From Chloroflexota bacterium (GTDB lineage: Bacteria > Chloroflexota > Ktedonobacteria > Ktedonobacterales > Ktedonobacteraceae): a stretch of DNA of 23,913 nt. The notes under the pieces are model-generated. The model was not told where the DNA came from, searched no databases, and saw nothing but the letters and a program-made list of their open reading frames with translations. The stretch is taken from positions 1-23,913 of the forward strand of contig CADDYT010000098.1 in assembly GCA_902810755.1 (NCBI GenBank), written 5' to 3'. Below, piece after piece: positions 5,755-13,932 of this stretch (positions are counted from its first letter, which is position 1; every line of letters begins with the position of its first letter). The position numbers and the translations under genes were made by a program.

Positions 5755-6210
5755 CTACTGCTGCTCGAAGACCCATTCATCTGCAGCGAGAGGATAGCTA
5801 ACCAGTTCCTCCGGCTTGAAGAACAGGTTAATCTCAAAGGCGGCGGTCTCCGGCCCATCGGAGCCGTGGACGATGTTGAAGCCGATTTCCAGGGCGTAGG
5901 TTCCGCGAATACTGCCCGGCGCCGCCTCGACCGGATTGGTCGCTCCCATCGTGTTGCGCACGACGCTGATGGCTTTCGGGCCTTCCAGCACGCCTACGAC
6001 TACCGGGCTGGAAGTAATATGTTTGACAAGGCCAGGATAAAAGGGTTTGCCCTTATGCACGCCATAGTGTCTCTCGGCCAGTTCAGGCGTAATCTGCATG
6101 AGCTTGAGGCCAACAAACTTCAGCCCGCGCTCCTCAAAGCGAGAAATGACCTTCCCGATCAGGCCGCGCTGCACCCCTTCGGGTTTGACGATAATCAGTG
6201 TACGTTCCAT
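5755..6210 (-). CDS. ndk: Nucleoside diphosphate kinase
   Basis: The 151-aa enzyme transfers the gamma phosphate of ATP to nucleoside diphosphates through a phospho-histidine. The family pattern is complete: ERTLIIVKPEGVQRG at the start, the Kpn-loop region (about 90-105), and the active site NIVHGSDGPETA with His115. Length is slightly above the usual 137-150. I chose ATG 6210, with GGAG 4 nt upstream, because the conserved domain begins there; the 21 extra residues possible upstream are not family-like. It is the last gene of a unit after the Roadblock gene (26-nt gap), so nucleotide supply to a GTPase system is a tempting but unproven link. Confidence 0.95.
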   Translation of the reverse strand: MERTLIIVKPEGVQRGLIGKVISRFEERGLKFVGLKLMQITPELAERHYGVHKGKPFYPGLVKHITSSPVVVGVLEGPKAISVVRNTMGATNPVEAAPGSIRGTYALEIGFNIVHGSDGPETAAFEINLFFKPEELVSYPLAADEWVFEQQ

Positions 6211-6236
6211 AGGACTCCATTCTCTGTGTGATATTT

Positions 6237-6584
6237 TTAGTAGCTTGCAACTATCTGTGCGATTTGCTTGCAAACCTTCTTCATCTCTATACGGACACGG
6301 CCAGGATTGCGATGCGATTGGGTAGTGACCACGAGAATGAGGTCGCCCACGTCGGCAAGCTGGATAGTTCCCGTCTGTGTCTCGATGATGACGTGGCGCA
6401 TCTCGCCGCTATTGATTTGCTGCGAGTAGTCGGTAATCGAGCCGAAGGCTGCCGCCGACATGGCCCCGATCATTTCTTCGTCCTCGCTGTGCAGCGTTCC
6501 GGCGACGATCAGACCCTCCTTGCTGACAAGCACCGCGCCGATGATATCATCAAGATCGGTCAACCGTTGTAGGATGGTTTCCAC
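6237..6584 (-). CDS. Roadblock/LC7 domain protein
   Basis: The 115-aa protein is a single Roadblock/LC7 domain, the fold of MglB-type regulators that bind or activate small Ras-like GTPases. Typical features are the start (ILQRLTDLDDIIGAVLVSKEGLIVA), the helix MIGAMSAAAFGSI, the central strands with IIETQTGTIQLADVGDLILVV, and the final long helix RIEMKKVCKQIAQIV. The start is GTG 6584, fixed by AAAGGAGGT 6 nt upstream. It sits 29 nt after the TPR gene and 26 nt before ndk, all on the minus strand. No MglA-like GTPase is encoded in the window, so its partner is unknown; a homodimer working with the TPR protein is possible. Confidence 0.88.
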   Translation of the reverse strand: METILQRLTDLDDIIGAVLVSKEGLIVAGTLHSEDEEMIGAMSAAAFGSITDYSQQINSGEMRHVIIETQTGTIQLADVGDLILVVTTQSHRNPGRVRIEMKKVCKQIAQIVASY

Positions 6585-6613
6585 GCTTTACCTCCTTTTG
6601 CTCTCTACTGGCA

Positions 6614-9421
6614 CTACCGCAGTCCCTGTGCCTGCCCCTTTTTCGCCATCATCAGCGCCTTGTTATAGGCTTCCATCGCCTGCAGGTACTCTCCCTGCCG
6701 CATATAGGCGTCGCCGAGGACACGGTAGCCAGGGGCATATCTGGGCGCGAGTTTGAGCAGGGCGCGCATGTTGCTAACGACTTCGCTCAGCAATTCGGGG
6801 GCATTACGGATAATAACACGATACTCCTGCATGGCCTCGTCGTAATCACCGGCGAGCTGGTGATGGTAGCCTTTGCGCAGCCGCTCTTTGTAGCTCAGGT
6901 TGTTCTCGCTGGCCGCGCCCGCAGCCGACCTGCTTCGACTGATGGCCTCTGCCTGCCCCGGCCCTGCTGGCGCAACCGGTTTGTGCGCCGCTGGCTGCAA
7001 CTTTACGACGGGCCGTCTCATCGTCAGTTCCAGCTCGTCCAGGGTAACTTCGGGAGCAGGGGTTGGCTTTTTCGGGACGGTAGAAAGCGGCTGCGCCGTC
7101 TGCACGTCTGGTGCTGGTGTGGCGGGGGCAGGTCGTGATGTATCTGCCGTTTGTTCTGGTGACTGCCGGGGCTGATGTGACAGCAGTTCCTGTATGGCGC
7201 TGCCTCCGGTCGGTGCAGAGAGCGATGGTGCAGGCGTTGCCTGCCACAATGGCTCCTCAGCCGCTTCAGCGGGTGCTGTCGCGGACGGTGGTACAGGTGC
7301 AGGCGACTGTGCCTGTGCTGGCCGGGTCTGTGATGCAGCTAGCTGCTGTGGCTGCGAATCTGGCTGTTCTTCGTATACCGGTGCAGGTTGCACCGGTGGC
7401 TCTACCTTGTGGCTAAACGGTGCCAGGGCCGAAGAGAGATCCTCTTCTCCGGCAATTGTTGCGAGGGAGCCGGGTTCCAGGGGTACGAAGCCTTGCGCGA
7501 ACAGGTCGCGTTCCAGGGTTTCCAGGGTTGCAGGCTGCCGCTCTACTTCCGGCCCCTGTTCTGGCTGGCCTGGCGCGGGCGTCTCTATCCAGGGATCGAT
7601 AGGGGCCTGTTGCATCTCTGAAGCTGGCGGAGTTGGCGACGCTGGTTGATCCTGCTGCGCAATCTGTTCCATCCAGGGGTCAACAGGTGTTTGCCAGTTT
7701 GCTGTCAGGCTGCCCGCCTGGTCGAGCCAGGAATGGGTCGGGCCTTCCTGCTGGCCCGCTTCACCGGTCTTGCTGCTCCAGGAGGATTCCTGCCAGAATT
7801 CAAATTCGCTGGATGGTGCTGGATCAGCAGGGTGCTGCTCCTCAGCTACTATTGTGGGTTCGACGGGGGCCGGAGTGGAAGCGGTATTGTTCTCCAGAAC
7901 TTCCGCGCCCAGCGATTTAAGCCAGTCCGGGCCAAAGGAGAATGCTTCATCTTCATTGTCCGTTGTAAGCGGGGCTACTGGCAAGGTATCATCCGGGGGT
8001 GTTGCTGATTTCGGGGAAAGCGGCCCTGTTCCTGCGTTGGGCGAACTGGCCTCAGATGCAGAGATGAGCGCGTTCATGGGGTTCCCTTTGCCTGTGTTCG
8101 ATGCGGAAGCGGGTGGAGCGGATGAGGCTGGCGGAGTGGATGACGCTTGAGGTCGTCCGCTTCTGGTCAGCATATCGAGCCATGCCGGAGGTGTGGGGAG
8201 CGCAGTTTCTTCATCGGCTTCCGTTGTCCATGCGCTGCTCTCACTCGCGGCTGATGTATTGTTCCACATGGCAAAGGTATCATCGGCTGCCGGTGCGGTA
8301 AACTGGTCTTCCTGCTGCCCGGATGCACCCGCTTCCTGCGAGGAGGATGGTTCGGCCGGTGATGTGGGTTGCGCTTCTGGCGCTGGCACGCTGGCGGTGG
8401 GTTGTGCGGCGAGTTGATCGATGGTGCCCCACGGGTTGATATCCAGTGCGCTATTGCTCGACCAGGCAAAGGTGGGAATATCCTGCTCTGCCTGAACTGG
8501 TTGTCCGGCCTCGACAATGAGCGTATCCAGACTACTCCAGCTAAAGAGGGACTCAGAGGGTGAAGCTGGCGCATCCGGTGAACCATTTGTGACGGCTGCT
8601 GTACTCCGTGCGGTTCCCGGAGAGGCAGAGACAGCAGAGGATGGGTCGGGTAGCGTGACCGGTTCCTGTTTGAGCAGTTGCAAGAACGGGTCTCGCGGCT
8701 GATTGGCGAGCAGGTCGCTGAAGAGTTCTCTGGCCATAATCAGGTCGGGATCGAGCATTGCAGCGCGCCGAATGAGTTCCTCTGCGCGCTGCATATCCTT
8801 CGAAGAGATGACGTGCGCGAGTAGCAGGAGAGCCTTGAGGCAGCCGGGGACATCGCTCAAGATGGCGGTTGCCAGTTCTTCAACCTGCTCAAAGAGACCT
8901 TCGTGCCAGCAGGTCTCAAGCAGACCAACGCGGGCATCGAGGCGATCGGGGGTGGCAGCAAGCACGGCCTCCCACTCCTGTATGGCCTGGGGCAGCAGGT
9001 CGCCACGCATGTAGAGACGAGCCAGGCCCGCTCGCGAGAGCATGAAACCCTGTTGTCCTGCTCTGGCGCTCAGCTTGTTGAACTCATGTCGTATCTGGCT
9101 ATCGCCGCGACTGAGTTCGTATGCCTGCTGGTAGCAGTCCAGGGCCGTATCGTAATCTGACAGCCGCTCGCAGATAAGGGCGCGGTCACAATAAACGACG
9201 ATGTTCTCCGGGTCATTGACCAGAATCCAGTCGAAGGTTTGCTGGGCCTCTTCCAGTTGCTCCTGGGCCAGATAAACCTCACCGAGGAGGCGCTGCGCTT
9301 CAAGCGACTCTGGAAAGTGGCTCAAAATGCGCTGGCAGCGGGCCTGTGCCTCATCAATGCGGCCCGCGCTGATGGCGTCCTCCGTATCCTGCAAATAATC
9401 GCGAAGCGTTGCTGATGCCAT
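6614..9421 (-). CDS. Large TPR scaffold protein with long disordered linker
   Basis: A 935-aa protein with three regions. Residues 1 to about 250 form tetratricopeptide-like helical repeats (for example ALICERLSDYDTALDCYQQA). About 255-835 is a low-complexity linker rich in Pro, Ala, Ser, Gln and Thr, with recurring Trp-containing patches such as DPWMEQIAQ, DPWIETPAP and FAWSSN. The last 95 residues return to TPRs (YKERLRKGYHHQLAGDYDEA, GDAYMRQGEYLQAMEAYNKAL). There is no signal peptide or membrane segment. It probably holds protein partners together. I chose ATG 9421, with AGGAG 10 nt upstream; ATG 9451 adds 10 residues but has a weaker site. It is translated just before the Roadblock gene, suggesting that is one partner. 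Confidence 0.85.
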   Translation of the reverse strand: MASATLRDYLQDTEDAISAGRIDEAQARCQRILSHFPESLEAQRLLGEVYLAQEQLEEAQQTFDWILVNDPENIVVYCDRALICERLSDYDTALDCYQQAYELSRGDSQIRHEFNKLSARAGQQGFMLSRAGLARLYMRGDLLPQAIQEWEAVLAATPDRLDARVGLLETCWHEGLFEQVEELATAILSDVPGCLKALLLLAHVISSKDMQRAEELIRRAAMLDPDLIMARELFSDLLANQPRDPFLQLLKQEPVTLPDPSSAVSASPGTARSTAAVTNGSPDAPASPSESLFSWSSLDTLIVEAGQPVQAEQDIPTFAWSSNSALDINPWGTIDQLAAQPTASVPAPEAQPTSPAEPSSSQEAGASGQQEDQFTAPAADDTFAMWNNTSAASESSAWTTEADEETALPTPPAWLDMLTRSGRPQASSTPPASSAPPASASNTGKGNPMNALISASEASSPNAGTGPLSPKSATPPDDTLPVAPLTTDNEDEAFSFGPDWLKSLGAEVLENNTASTPAPVEPTIVAEEQHPADPAPSSEFEFWQESSWSSKTGEAGQQEGPTHSWLDQAGSLTANWQTPVDPWMEQIAQQDQPASPTPPASEMQQAPIDPWIETPAPGQPEQGPEVERQPATLETLERDLFAQGFVPLEPGSLATIAGEEDLSSALAPFSHKVEPPVQPAPVYEEQPDSQPQQLAASQTRPAQAQSPAPVPPSATAPAEAAEEPLWQATPAPSLSAPTGGSAIQELLSHQPRQSPEQTADTSRPAPATPAPDVQTAQPLSTVPKKPTPAPEVTLDELELTMRRPVVKLQPAAHKPVAPAGPGQAEAISRSRSAAGAASENNLSYKERLRKGYHHQLAGDYDEAMQEYRVIIRNAPELLSEVVSNMRALLKLAPRYAPGYRVLGDAYMRQGEYLQAMEAYNKALMMAKKGQAQGLR

Positions 9422-9485
9422 AAAATCTTGTCTCCTCTCCCGCTTTGCCATGCCACCGGCAATGCCGTTCTGACGTGATAGAAGT

Positions 9486-9532
9486 CTCCGCTCCGGGCCA
9501 TTCCGGCGAGAGCAGAATGGCCCGGAGCGGAG
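9486..9532. terminator. 18-bp perfect hairpin between the M16 and TPR genes
   Basis: Positions 9486-9503 are the exact reverse complement of 9515-9532, with an 11-nt loop (CGGCGAGAGCA). The stem is GC-rich and begins 8 nt after the M16 stop codon on the minus strand. No T-run follows, so it could be an RNA-stability or partial-termination element lowering downstream expression rather than a full stop. Confidence 0.6.
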
Positions 9533-9540
9533 GAGGCCCT

Positions 9541-10818
9541 TTACAGGCTTCTGAGTAACTGCTCGAAATGCTTTGCCTGTCGTGGGTGGTCAGGTCCGAT
9601 AATGGCGAGCCGCCTCCACTGTGGGGCAAAGCAGCTTTGCGCTGTATACTGGATGTCAGCCGGGGTGACCGCGTTGATATGGGCGATGACCTCTTCAACC
9701 TCCATCACGCGATTGCGCAAACTCTCCTGGCCTGCCAGCCAGGATGCGACCTGTTGCGTTCCCTCCAGACCGAGCTGGATGCCCCCCCGAATATAGGCCT
9801 TGATGCGTTCAAGCTCATCCTCTGCTACAGGAGTTGTGCATAGGTGTGCCAGTTCCTGCAGGATAGCGCGCACCGTTGCCTCGGTCTGCGATGGGTCAAC
9901 TCCGGCGCTGATCACCAGATTTCCTGTTTCATAGTAGGTATTGATATAGCTGCCGATATCATAAGCCAGGCCCTGTTCCTCGCGAATGCTCTGGAAGAGG
10001 CGCGAACTCATGCCATCGCCAAGAATGCCATTGATTAAGAGAACCGGGTAATAACCGGGCGAAGAATGGGAAGCACCGGGCAGCGCCAGGCAGATATTGG
10101 TTTGCTCGGTCTCCTTCTGAATCATTGCCACCGGCACGGCATCGGGCGGCGGCAGACTCTCTTGCCAGCGTGGGAGTTCTCCTGCCTCCCAGTCGCCAAA
10201 GAGTTGCTCCACCTGCTCGATGACGTTTTCGTGATCGATGTTGCCGGCGATGCTGAGAACCAGCGTGTTGGGCAGATAGTGCGTATGCATATAGCTGAGC
10301 ATCTGCTCGCGCTGCAACTGCGCAACTGTCTCGATAAAGCCTGCATCGTCGCGGCCCAGCGGCAAACCGGGCCACATCACCTGATCGACCAGCAAACTGC
10401 ACCATTCCTGCGGGTCATCGTGGGTCGCGCTCAGTTCCTCGATAATGACGCCGCGTTCCTTTTCGATCTCTTTTGCCTCAAAGAGGGGGTAGCGCACCAT
10501 ATCGGCCAGGACGTGCAGCACGACCGGCAATTGATCTGCCGGTACGCGCGCGGTATAGCAGGTTAGCTCCTTGCCGGTGCTGCCATTGAAAGAGCCGCCA
10601 ACGCCCTCAATCGCCTCTGAAATGAGCCGGGCATTGGGATAGTGGCGTGTTCCCTTAAAAAGCATATGTTCAATAAAATGTGAGACGCCCGCGATGGCAT
10701 CCGGCTCGTAGCGGGAACCAACGGTAAAAAAGAAAGCAATACTTGCAGAACGCATGCCGGGCATGCGGGTAGTGAATAAACGCAAACCATTGCGTAATGT
10801 TGTTTTTCGGTAATTCAT
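9541..10818 (-). CDS. M16-family zinc peptidase (pitrilysin / processing-peptidase-like)
   Basis: The 425-aa protein matches single-unit bacterial M16B peptidases. The inverted zinc motif HFIEH lies at residues 47-51 (His47 and His51 ligands, Glu50 catalytic), and the third ligand is in the EIEKERGVIIEEL helix about 75 residues later. The second half carries the inactive partner-domain features, including the SSRLFQSIREEQGLAYDIGSY block typical of the family. No signal peptide is evident, so it is probably cytoplasmic and degrades or processes peptides. ATG 10818 begins with NYRKTTLRNGLRLF, which is the normal family start, although only AGGA directly precedes it. A good promoter lies about 130 nt upstream. 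Confidence 0.92.
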   Translation of the reverse strand: MNYRKTTLRNGLRLFTTRMPGMRSASIAFFFTVGSRYEPDAIAGVSHFIEHMLFKGTRHYPNARLISEAIEGVGGSFNGSTGKELTCYTARVPADQLPVVLHVLADMVRYPLFEAKEIEKERGVIIEELSATHDDPQEWCSLLVDQVMWPGLPLGRDDAGFIETVAQLQREQMLSYMHTHYLPNTLVLSIAGNIDHENVIEQVEQLFGDWEAGELPRWQESLPPPDAVPVAMIQKETEQTNICLALPGASHSSPGYYPVLLINGILGDGMSSRLFQSIREEQGLAYDIGSYINTYYETGNLVISAGVDPSQTEATVRAILQELAHLCTTPVAEDELERIKAYIRGGIQLGLEGTQQVASWLAGQESLRNRVMEVEEVIAHINAVTPADIQYTAQSCFAPQWRRLAIIGPDHPRQAKHFEQLLRSL

Positions 10819-10957
10819 TCCTGTTTATTTATTCGAAGCCTCAAGCCTTGCTGTCGCGCATGGCACGGCGATGAGACTTCCAACTCCTTAAGAGATAGAC
10901 AAAAGCGTCCGGTCAATGTACATCTCTATGTCACAAAGAGAAGGCTTGTTCCCGCGT

Positions 10958-10986
10958 ATTATAGACTGTTTCAACACGTATCGCAA
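10958..10986 (-). promoter_or_regulatory. Sigma-70 promoter of the M16 peptidase unit
   Basis: On the minus strand TTGCGA (10981-10986) is 17 nt from a perfect TATAAT (10958-10963). The start point would be near 10951, giving a leader of about 130 nt. That leader holds no convincing gene. Confidence 0.6.
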
Positions 10987-11048
10987 CAGAGGAGGGGAAG
11001 AGATAGCCCATTTGGGGCAAAGCTGAAGAACCGGGCAAAGGAGAGACG

Positions 11049-11108
11049 AGGTGAACCATGCTAGCTCATCTCGTCTGTACATCGAAAAACCTACAGCGCG
11101 GTTCACCT
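11049..11108. repeat. Inverted repeat AGGTGAACC/GGTTCACCT
   Basis: AGGTGAACC (11049-11057) and GGTTCACCT (11100-11108) are exact reverse complements, 42 nt apart, in the 473-nt gap between the M16 and zinc-ribbon genes. I see no gene in 10987-11291. Confidence 0.4.
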
Positions 11109-11133
11109 GCCTGGAGCTGCCCTGGCGAGGGCA

Positions 11134-11261
11134 AGGGCGACCCTCATAGGCGTTAAGGTAAGCCAGTGCCAACGCAGGGCAGGCCACCCGCAAGGGGTGG
11201 CCCTACTATAGACGCAGCTCCACAGGCGGCACGAACGCCGCATCTATAGTAGGGTCGCCCT
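11134..11261. repeat. Structured intergenic repeat element (nested inverted repeats)
   Basis: AGGGCGACCCT (11134-11144) is the exact reverse complement of AGGGTCGCCCT (11251-11261). Inside, 11194-11215 is an imperfect inverted copy of 11240-11261, both carrying CTATAG at the inner end. GGCCACCC (11182-11189) pairs with GGGTGGCC (11195-11202). Together they look like a small non-coding mobile or REP-type element. No ORF is carried. Confidence 0.5.
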
Positions 11262-11291
11262 GACGCTCAATCCTTCCTTACGGACCTCGCT

Positions 11292-12320
11292 TTAGAGGCC
11301 GAGATCGTTGGCAAGGTTACCAAGATCGCCGAGCATCCCTTCGTCCCGGTGATGATGACGCCCTTCACCATAATCATTGCCGCCGCCTGCGAGGTCGCGT
11401 TCAATACCGTGCAGCAGCATTTCGCCGCCGATTACAGCTGCTGCGCCGCCCAGCGCGCCCACCATCATATTGCCGCCCTGGCCCTGACCGCCAAAGAGGC
11501 CGCCGAGCATGCCGCCCTGCTGGCTCTGTGTAGGCATATTGGCAGGGGTGGGAACGATACCGGCGAGACTGGTGCGGCAACTGGGACAGTTGGTCGAGCC
11601 TACCGGCGACATGGCCATGCAGACGGGACAGCGCAATACCATTGGCTGCTGGCCCATCATCGGTGCCTGCGGATACTGCCCGTATGGGTTAGGTGGTCCG
11701 TAGGGTTGTTGTGGTTGCCCGTAGGGCTGCCCATATGGCGGCTGTCCATATGGCTGTTGTGGCTGTCCGTAGGGCTGCTGTGGTTGCTGGTACTGCGAGT
11801 AGGGTTGTTGCTGCTGGTATTGTGGGTACTGACCTGACTGCATGTATGGCGGGGGGGCCGGTGCTCCTGCTCCCATAGGCGTTCCACAACTGGCACAGAA
11901 TTTCACGCCCGGCGCGTTTTGTGTCCCGCAGTTAGTGCAGAAGCTGGGCGCTGCTGCCACCGGAGCCGGGGCCGCTGTCGCCGCTGCGATGGGCTGCCCG
12001 CAGTTACTACAGAAGGCGTGTTCAATGGGAACCTGCGTATGGCAGGCAGGGCAGGTATGCATCATTGGCTGCGAGGGAGTCGTAGCCTGGGTTACGTGCG
12101 GACTCAACGAGGAGCCACAATGCATGCAGAAGGCCGCCCCTGCTTTCACTTCTCCATTGCAACGGGGACAAACACTCGGCGCCGCCGGTGTTACAACTGG
12201 TTCAGATGATGCGCTGGTTGTCGCGGGTGCAGGCGTCGCTGTCGCCTGCACGGGCGTGCCGCACTGCTGACAGAACTTCTTCCCGCTGACATCGGCGCCA
12301 CAGGATACACAGGTTGCCAT
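11292..12320 (-). CDS. Multi-zinc-ribbon protein with Tyr/Gln/Pro repeat and Gly-rich tail
   Basis: The 342-aa protein has five CxxC-x(9 to 10)-CxxC zinc ribbons: Cys 4/7/17/20, 51/54/65/68, 90/93/104/107, 128/131/142/145 and 231/234/245/248. The first four are joined by Ala/Pro/Thr linkers. Between the fourth and fifth is a YGQPQQP-type low-complexity tract (about 161-222). The tail has a Gly-rich, weakly hydrophobic segment (about 270-305) and a short His run (HHH at 321-323). Such ribbons usually bind protein or nucleic acid, and the Tyr/Gln-rich tract is of the sort that can self-associate; both roles are inference. The start has AAGGAGGG about 7 nt upstream. No enzyme domain is present. 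Confidence 0.85.
   Translation of the reverse strand: MATCVSCGADVSGKKFCQQCGTPVQATATPAPATTSASSEPVVTPAAPSVCPRCNGEVKAGAAFCMHCGSSLSPHVTQATTPSQPMMHTCPACHTQVPIEHAFCSNCGQPIAAATAAPAPVAAAPSFCTNCGTQNAPGVKFCASCGTPMGAGAPAPPPYMQSGQYPQYQQQQPYSQYQQPQQPYGQPQQPYGQPPYGQPYGQPQQPYGPPNPYGQYPQAPMMGQQPMVLRCPVCMAMSPVGSTNCPSCRTSLAGIVPTPANMPTQSQQGGMLGGLFGGQGQGGNMMVGALGGAAAVIGGEMLLHGIERDLAGGGNDYGEGRHHHRDEGMLGDLGNLANDLGL
11655..11840 (-). repeat. In-gene repeat encoding the Tyr/Gln/Pro tract
   Basis: A short-period degenerate repeat with units such as TATGGCCAGCCGCAACAGCC-like codon series, translating to PYGQPQQ and PYGQP variants. Copy number here may vary between strains by slippage. Confidence 0.6.
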
Positions 12321-12450
12321 AGATGGCCCTCCTTAATGAGCTGCTACTATCTTTATCGTCCTATAGCTCTTGCTGGCAAGTGTAACATAGTTTATACGTT
12401 TCGTCGAGAGAGATGTTGCTCGCTCTTCTCTTTTGTTGTTGAGCCAGGCG

Positions 12451-12489
12451 AAAAAGAAAGTGTGCTGCATTCACTGGCAGCACACTTTC
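12451..12489 (-). terminator. Intrinsic terminator of the sigma factor gene
   Basis: GAAAGTGTGCTGC (12456-12468) pairs perfectly with GCAGCACACTTTC (12477-12489) around an 8-nt loop. Read on the minus strand the stem is followed by TTTTT (12455-12451), about 30 nt after the sigma gene stop. The remainder of 12321-12519 holds the zinc-ribbon gene's leader. Confidence 0.8.
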
Positions 12490-12519
12490 GCTTTGTATGT
12501 TTTCCTGGACTGTGAGCCT

Positions 12520-13647
12520 TCAGACGCACTCACGCAGGGAGACGTTGCTGCTGATGCCGCGCAGTTTCATGAGGGCAACAACTTCAAGCTGGCGCACACG
12601 CTCGCGGGAGATGCCCAGTTCTTTGCCGACTTCCAGCAGCGTGCGGCTGCGGCCATCGCCGATGCCATAGCGCAGGGTGATGACGGCGCGTTCGCGTGGG
12701 GTGAGCATGGCAAGGGCGCGGTGCAATTCTTCGCCGAGCAGATGCTGGGAGGCCGTCTCTGCCGGGGCAGGCGTGGTGCTATCTTCCAGCGTGTCGGCCA
12801 GGGAGTAGCGGGCTTCATCATCGACGGGGGCGTCGAGGGAGACGGGCTGTTCGATGACGCCGAGGAGGTCGATAACCTCGTTGACATCGATGTTGCAGGC
12901 TTCGGCGATTTGTTCAGGTAGCGGGTCCAGGCCGTTTTCCTGCGAGAGCTGTGCGGCGACGCGGCGAACTTTGCGCAGGCGGGTCGCCACGTGTTCTGGC
13001 AGATGAATCAGGCGGGACTGCTCTCCGGCGGCGCGGCTCACCGCCTGACGAATCCACCATGTGGCATAGGTACCGAAATGACAGCCGCGACGATAATCAA
13101 ACTTCTCGGCGGCGCGCATCAAGCCGAGGTTGCCTTCCTGAATGAGATCAATCAAGGGAACGCCTGTGCTGGTATAGCGGCGCGCTATTGCGATGACCAG
13201 GCGCAGATTCGATTCGATCAGGGTGCGGCGCGCGCTTTCGTCTCCGCGTGCGGCCCGTTGCGCCAGATCGATTTCTTCCGCATGCGTCAGCAACCCCAGC
13301 CCACGAATATCTCGCAGGTAGCTCTGAAAAGCATCTTCAGCGCCACTGGCCTGCCGCAAGCCATTAGCATGGGAACGGCGCGCAGGTGCGAGAAATTCTC
13401 CTTCCAGGATATCTTCTTCGCCGCCGTCTTCCAGCTCATCGGCGTCATCGGCGAGTAACACATCACTGCTCTCCACCTCATCCAGGGGAGCCAGCGGTTC
13501 GGTGATCCGTTCCGGTACGCTTTTGACGTGCAGTGAAGCTATATCTCTGGTATATTCAGTATTATCATCGGGGGGAAACATTGCTGCCGTAGCAGAATCA
13601 TCGTGCGCAGGCTGTCGCACAGCCGTGACAGAATTGACAATTGCCAT
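12520..13647 (-). CDS. RNA polymerase sigma-70 family factor (group 2, SigA-like)
   Basis: The 375-aa factor has a non-conserved, acidic N-terminus (about 1-100, including DELEDGGEEDILEGE) followed by region 1.2 (about 104-137), region 2 (about 140-210, with DLIQEGNLGLMRAAEKFD and GTYATWWIRQAVSRA), region 3 (about 215-290) and region 4 (about 305-365) with the helix-turn-helix LLEVGKELGISRERVRQLE. The recognition helices match primary-type factors, so it should read TTGACA/TATAAT-like promoters. It lacks a long non-conserved region between 1.2 and 2.1 and may be an alternative paralogue of the housekeeping factor rather than RpoD itself. AGGGAG lies 9 nt before ATG 13647. It has its own promoter and terminator. 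Confidence 0.92.
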   Translation of the reverse strand: MAIVNSVTAVRQPAHDDSATAAMFPPDDNTEYTRDIASLHVKSVPERITEPLAPLDEVESSDVLLADDADELEDGGEEDILEGEFLAPARRSHANGLRQASGAEDAFQSYLRDIRGLGLLTHAEEIDLAQRAARGDESARRTLIESNLRLVIAIARRYTSTGVPLIDLIQEGNLGLMRAAEKFDYRRGCHFGTYATWWIRQAVSRAAGEQSRLIHLPEHVATRLRKVRRVAAQLSQENGLDPLPEQIAEACNIDVNEVIDLLGVIEQPVSLDAPVDDEARYSLADTLEDSTTPAPAETASQHLLGEELHRALAMLTPRERAVITLRYGIGDGRSRTLLEVGKELGISRERVRQLEVVALMKLRGISSNVSLRECV

Positions 13648-13788
13648 AATTCCACGCTCCCTTCGGGAAACTTACCGACAAAATCAGCTGCCGGACTCCG
13701 TATGGCCTCGTGGTCAGCACTCACAGGCCGAGCCGAGTAGCATGCTGGCGCTGTATGATACTTCTCCATTCTCTGTTTTGTTGCTTCT

Positions 13789-13817
13789 ATTGTAAAGAAT
13801 GGAGCAGACCATAGCAA
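13789..13817 (-). promoter_or_regulatory. Sigma-70 promoter of the sigma factor gene
   Basis: On the minus strand TTGCTA (13812-13817) is 17 nt from TACAAT (13789-13794), about 140 nt before ATG 13647. The similarity to the SigA-type consensus would allow autoregulation. Confidence 0.5.
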
Positions 13818-13819
13818 TC

Positions 13820-13831
13820 GGGTAATTACCC
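13820..13831. promoter_or_regulatory. Palindrome GGGTAATTACCC, candidate operator
   Basis: A perfect 12-bp palindrome lies 2 nt upstream of the -35 of the sigma gene promoter, where an activator or repressor dimer could bind. Role is inferred from position only. Confidence 0.4.
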
Positions 13832-13932
13832 TAGATCGAATCAGGTTCTAACCGTATTTGGCTTGATTGGAAAAAGTACAGGACTCATAGACAGATACGA
13901 TGCAAGGTGACATCCGGTTTCGTCAGGGAAAT

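Noticed and set aside
11692..11897. Overlapping frames in the Tyr/Gln/Pro repeat
   Set aside because: Repetitive coding DNA keeps several frames open; these have no independent support.
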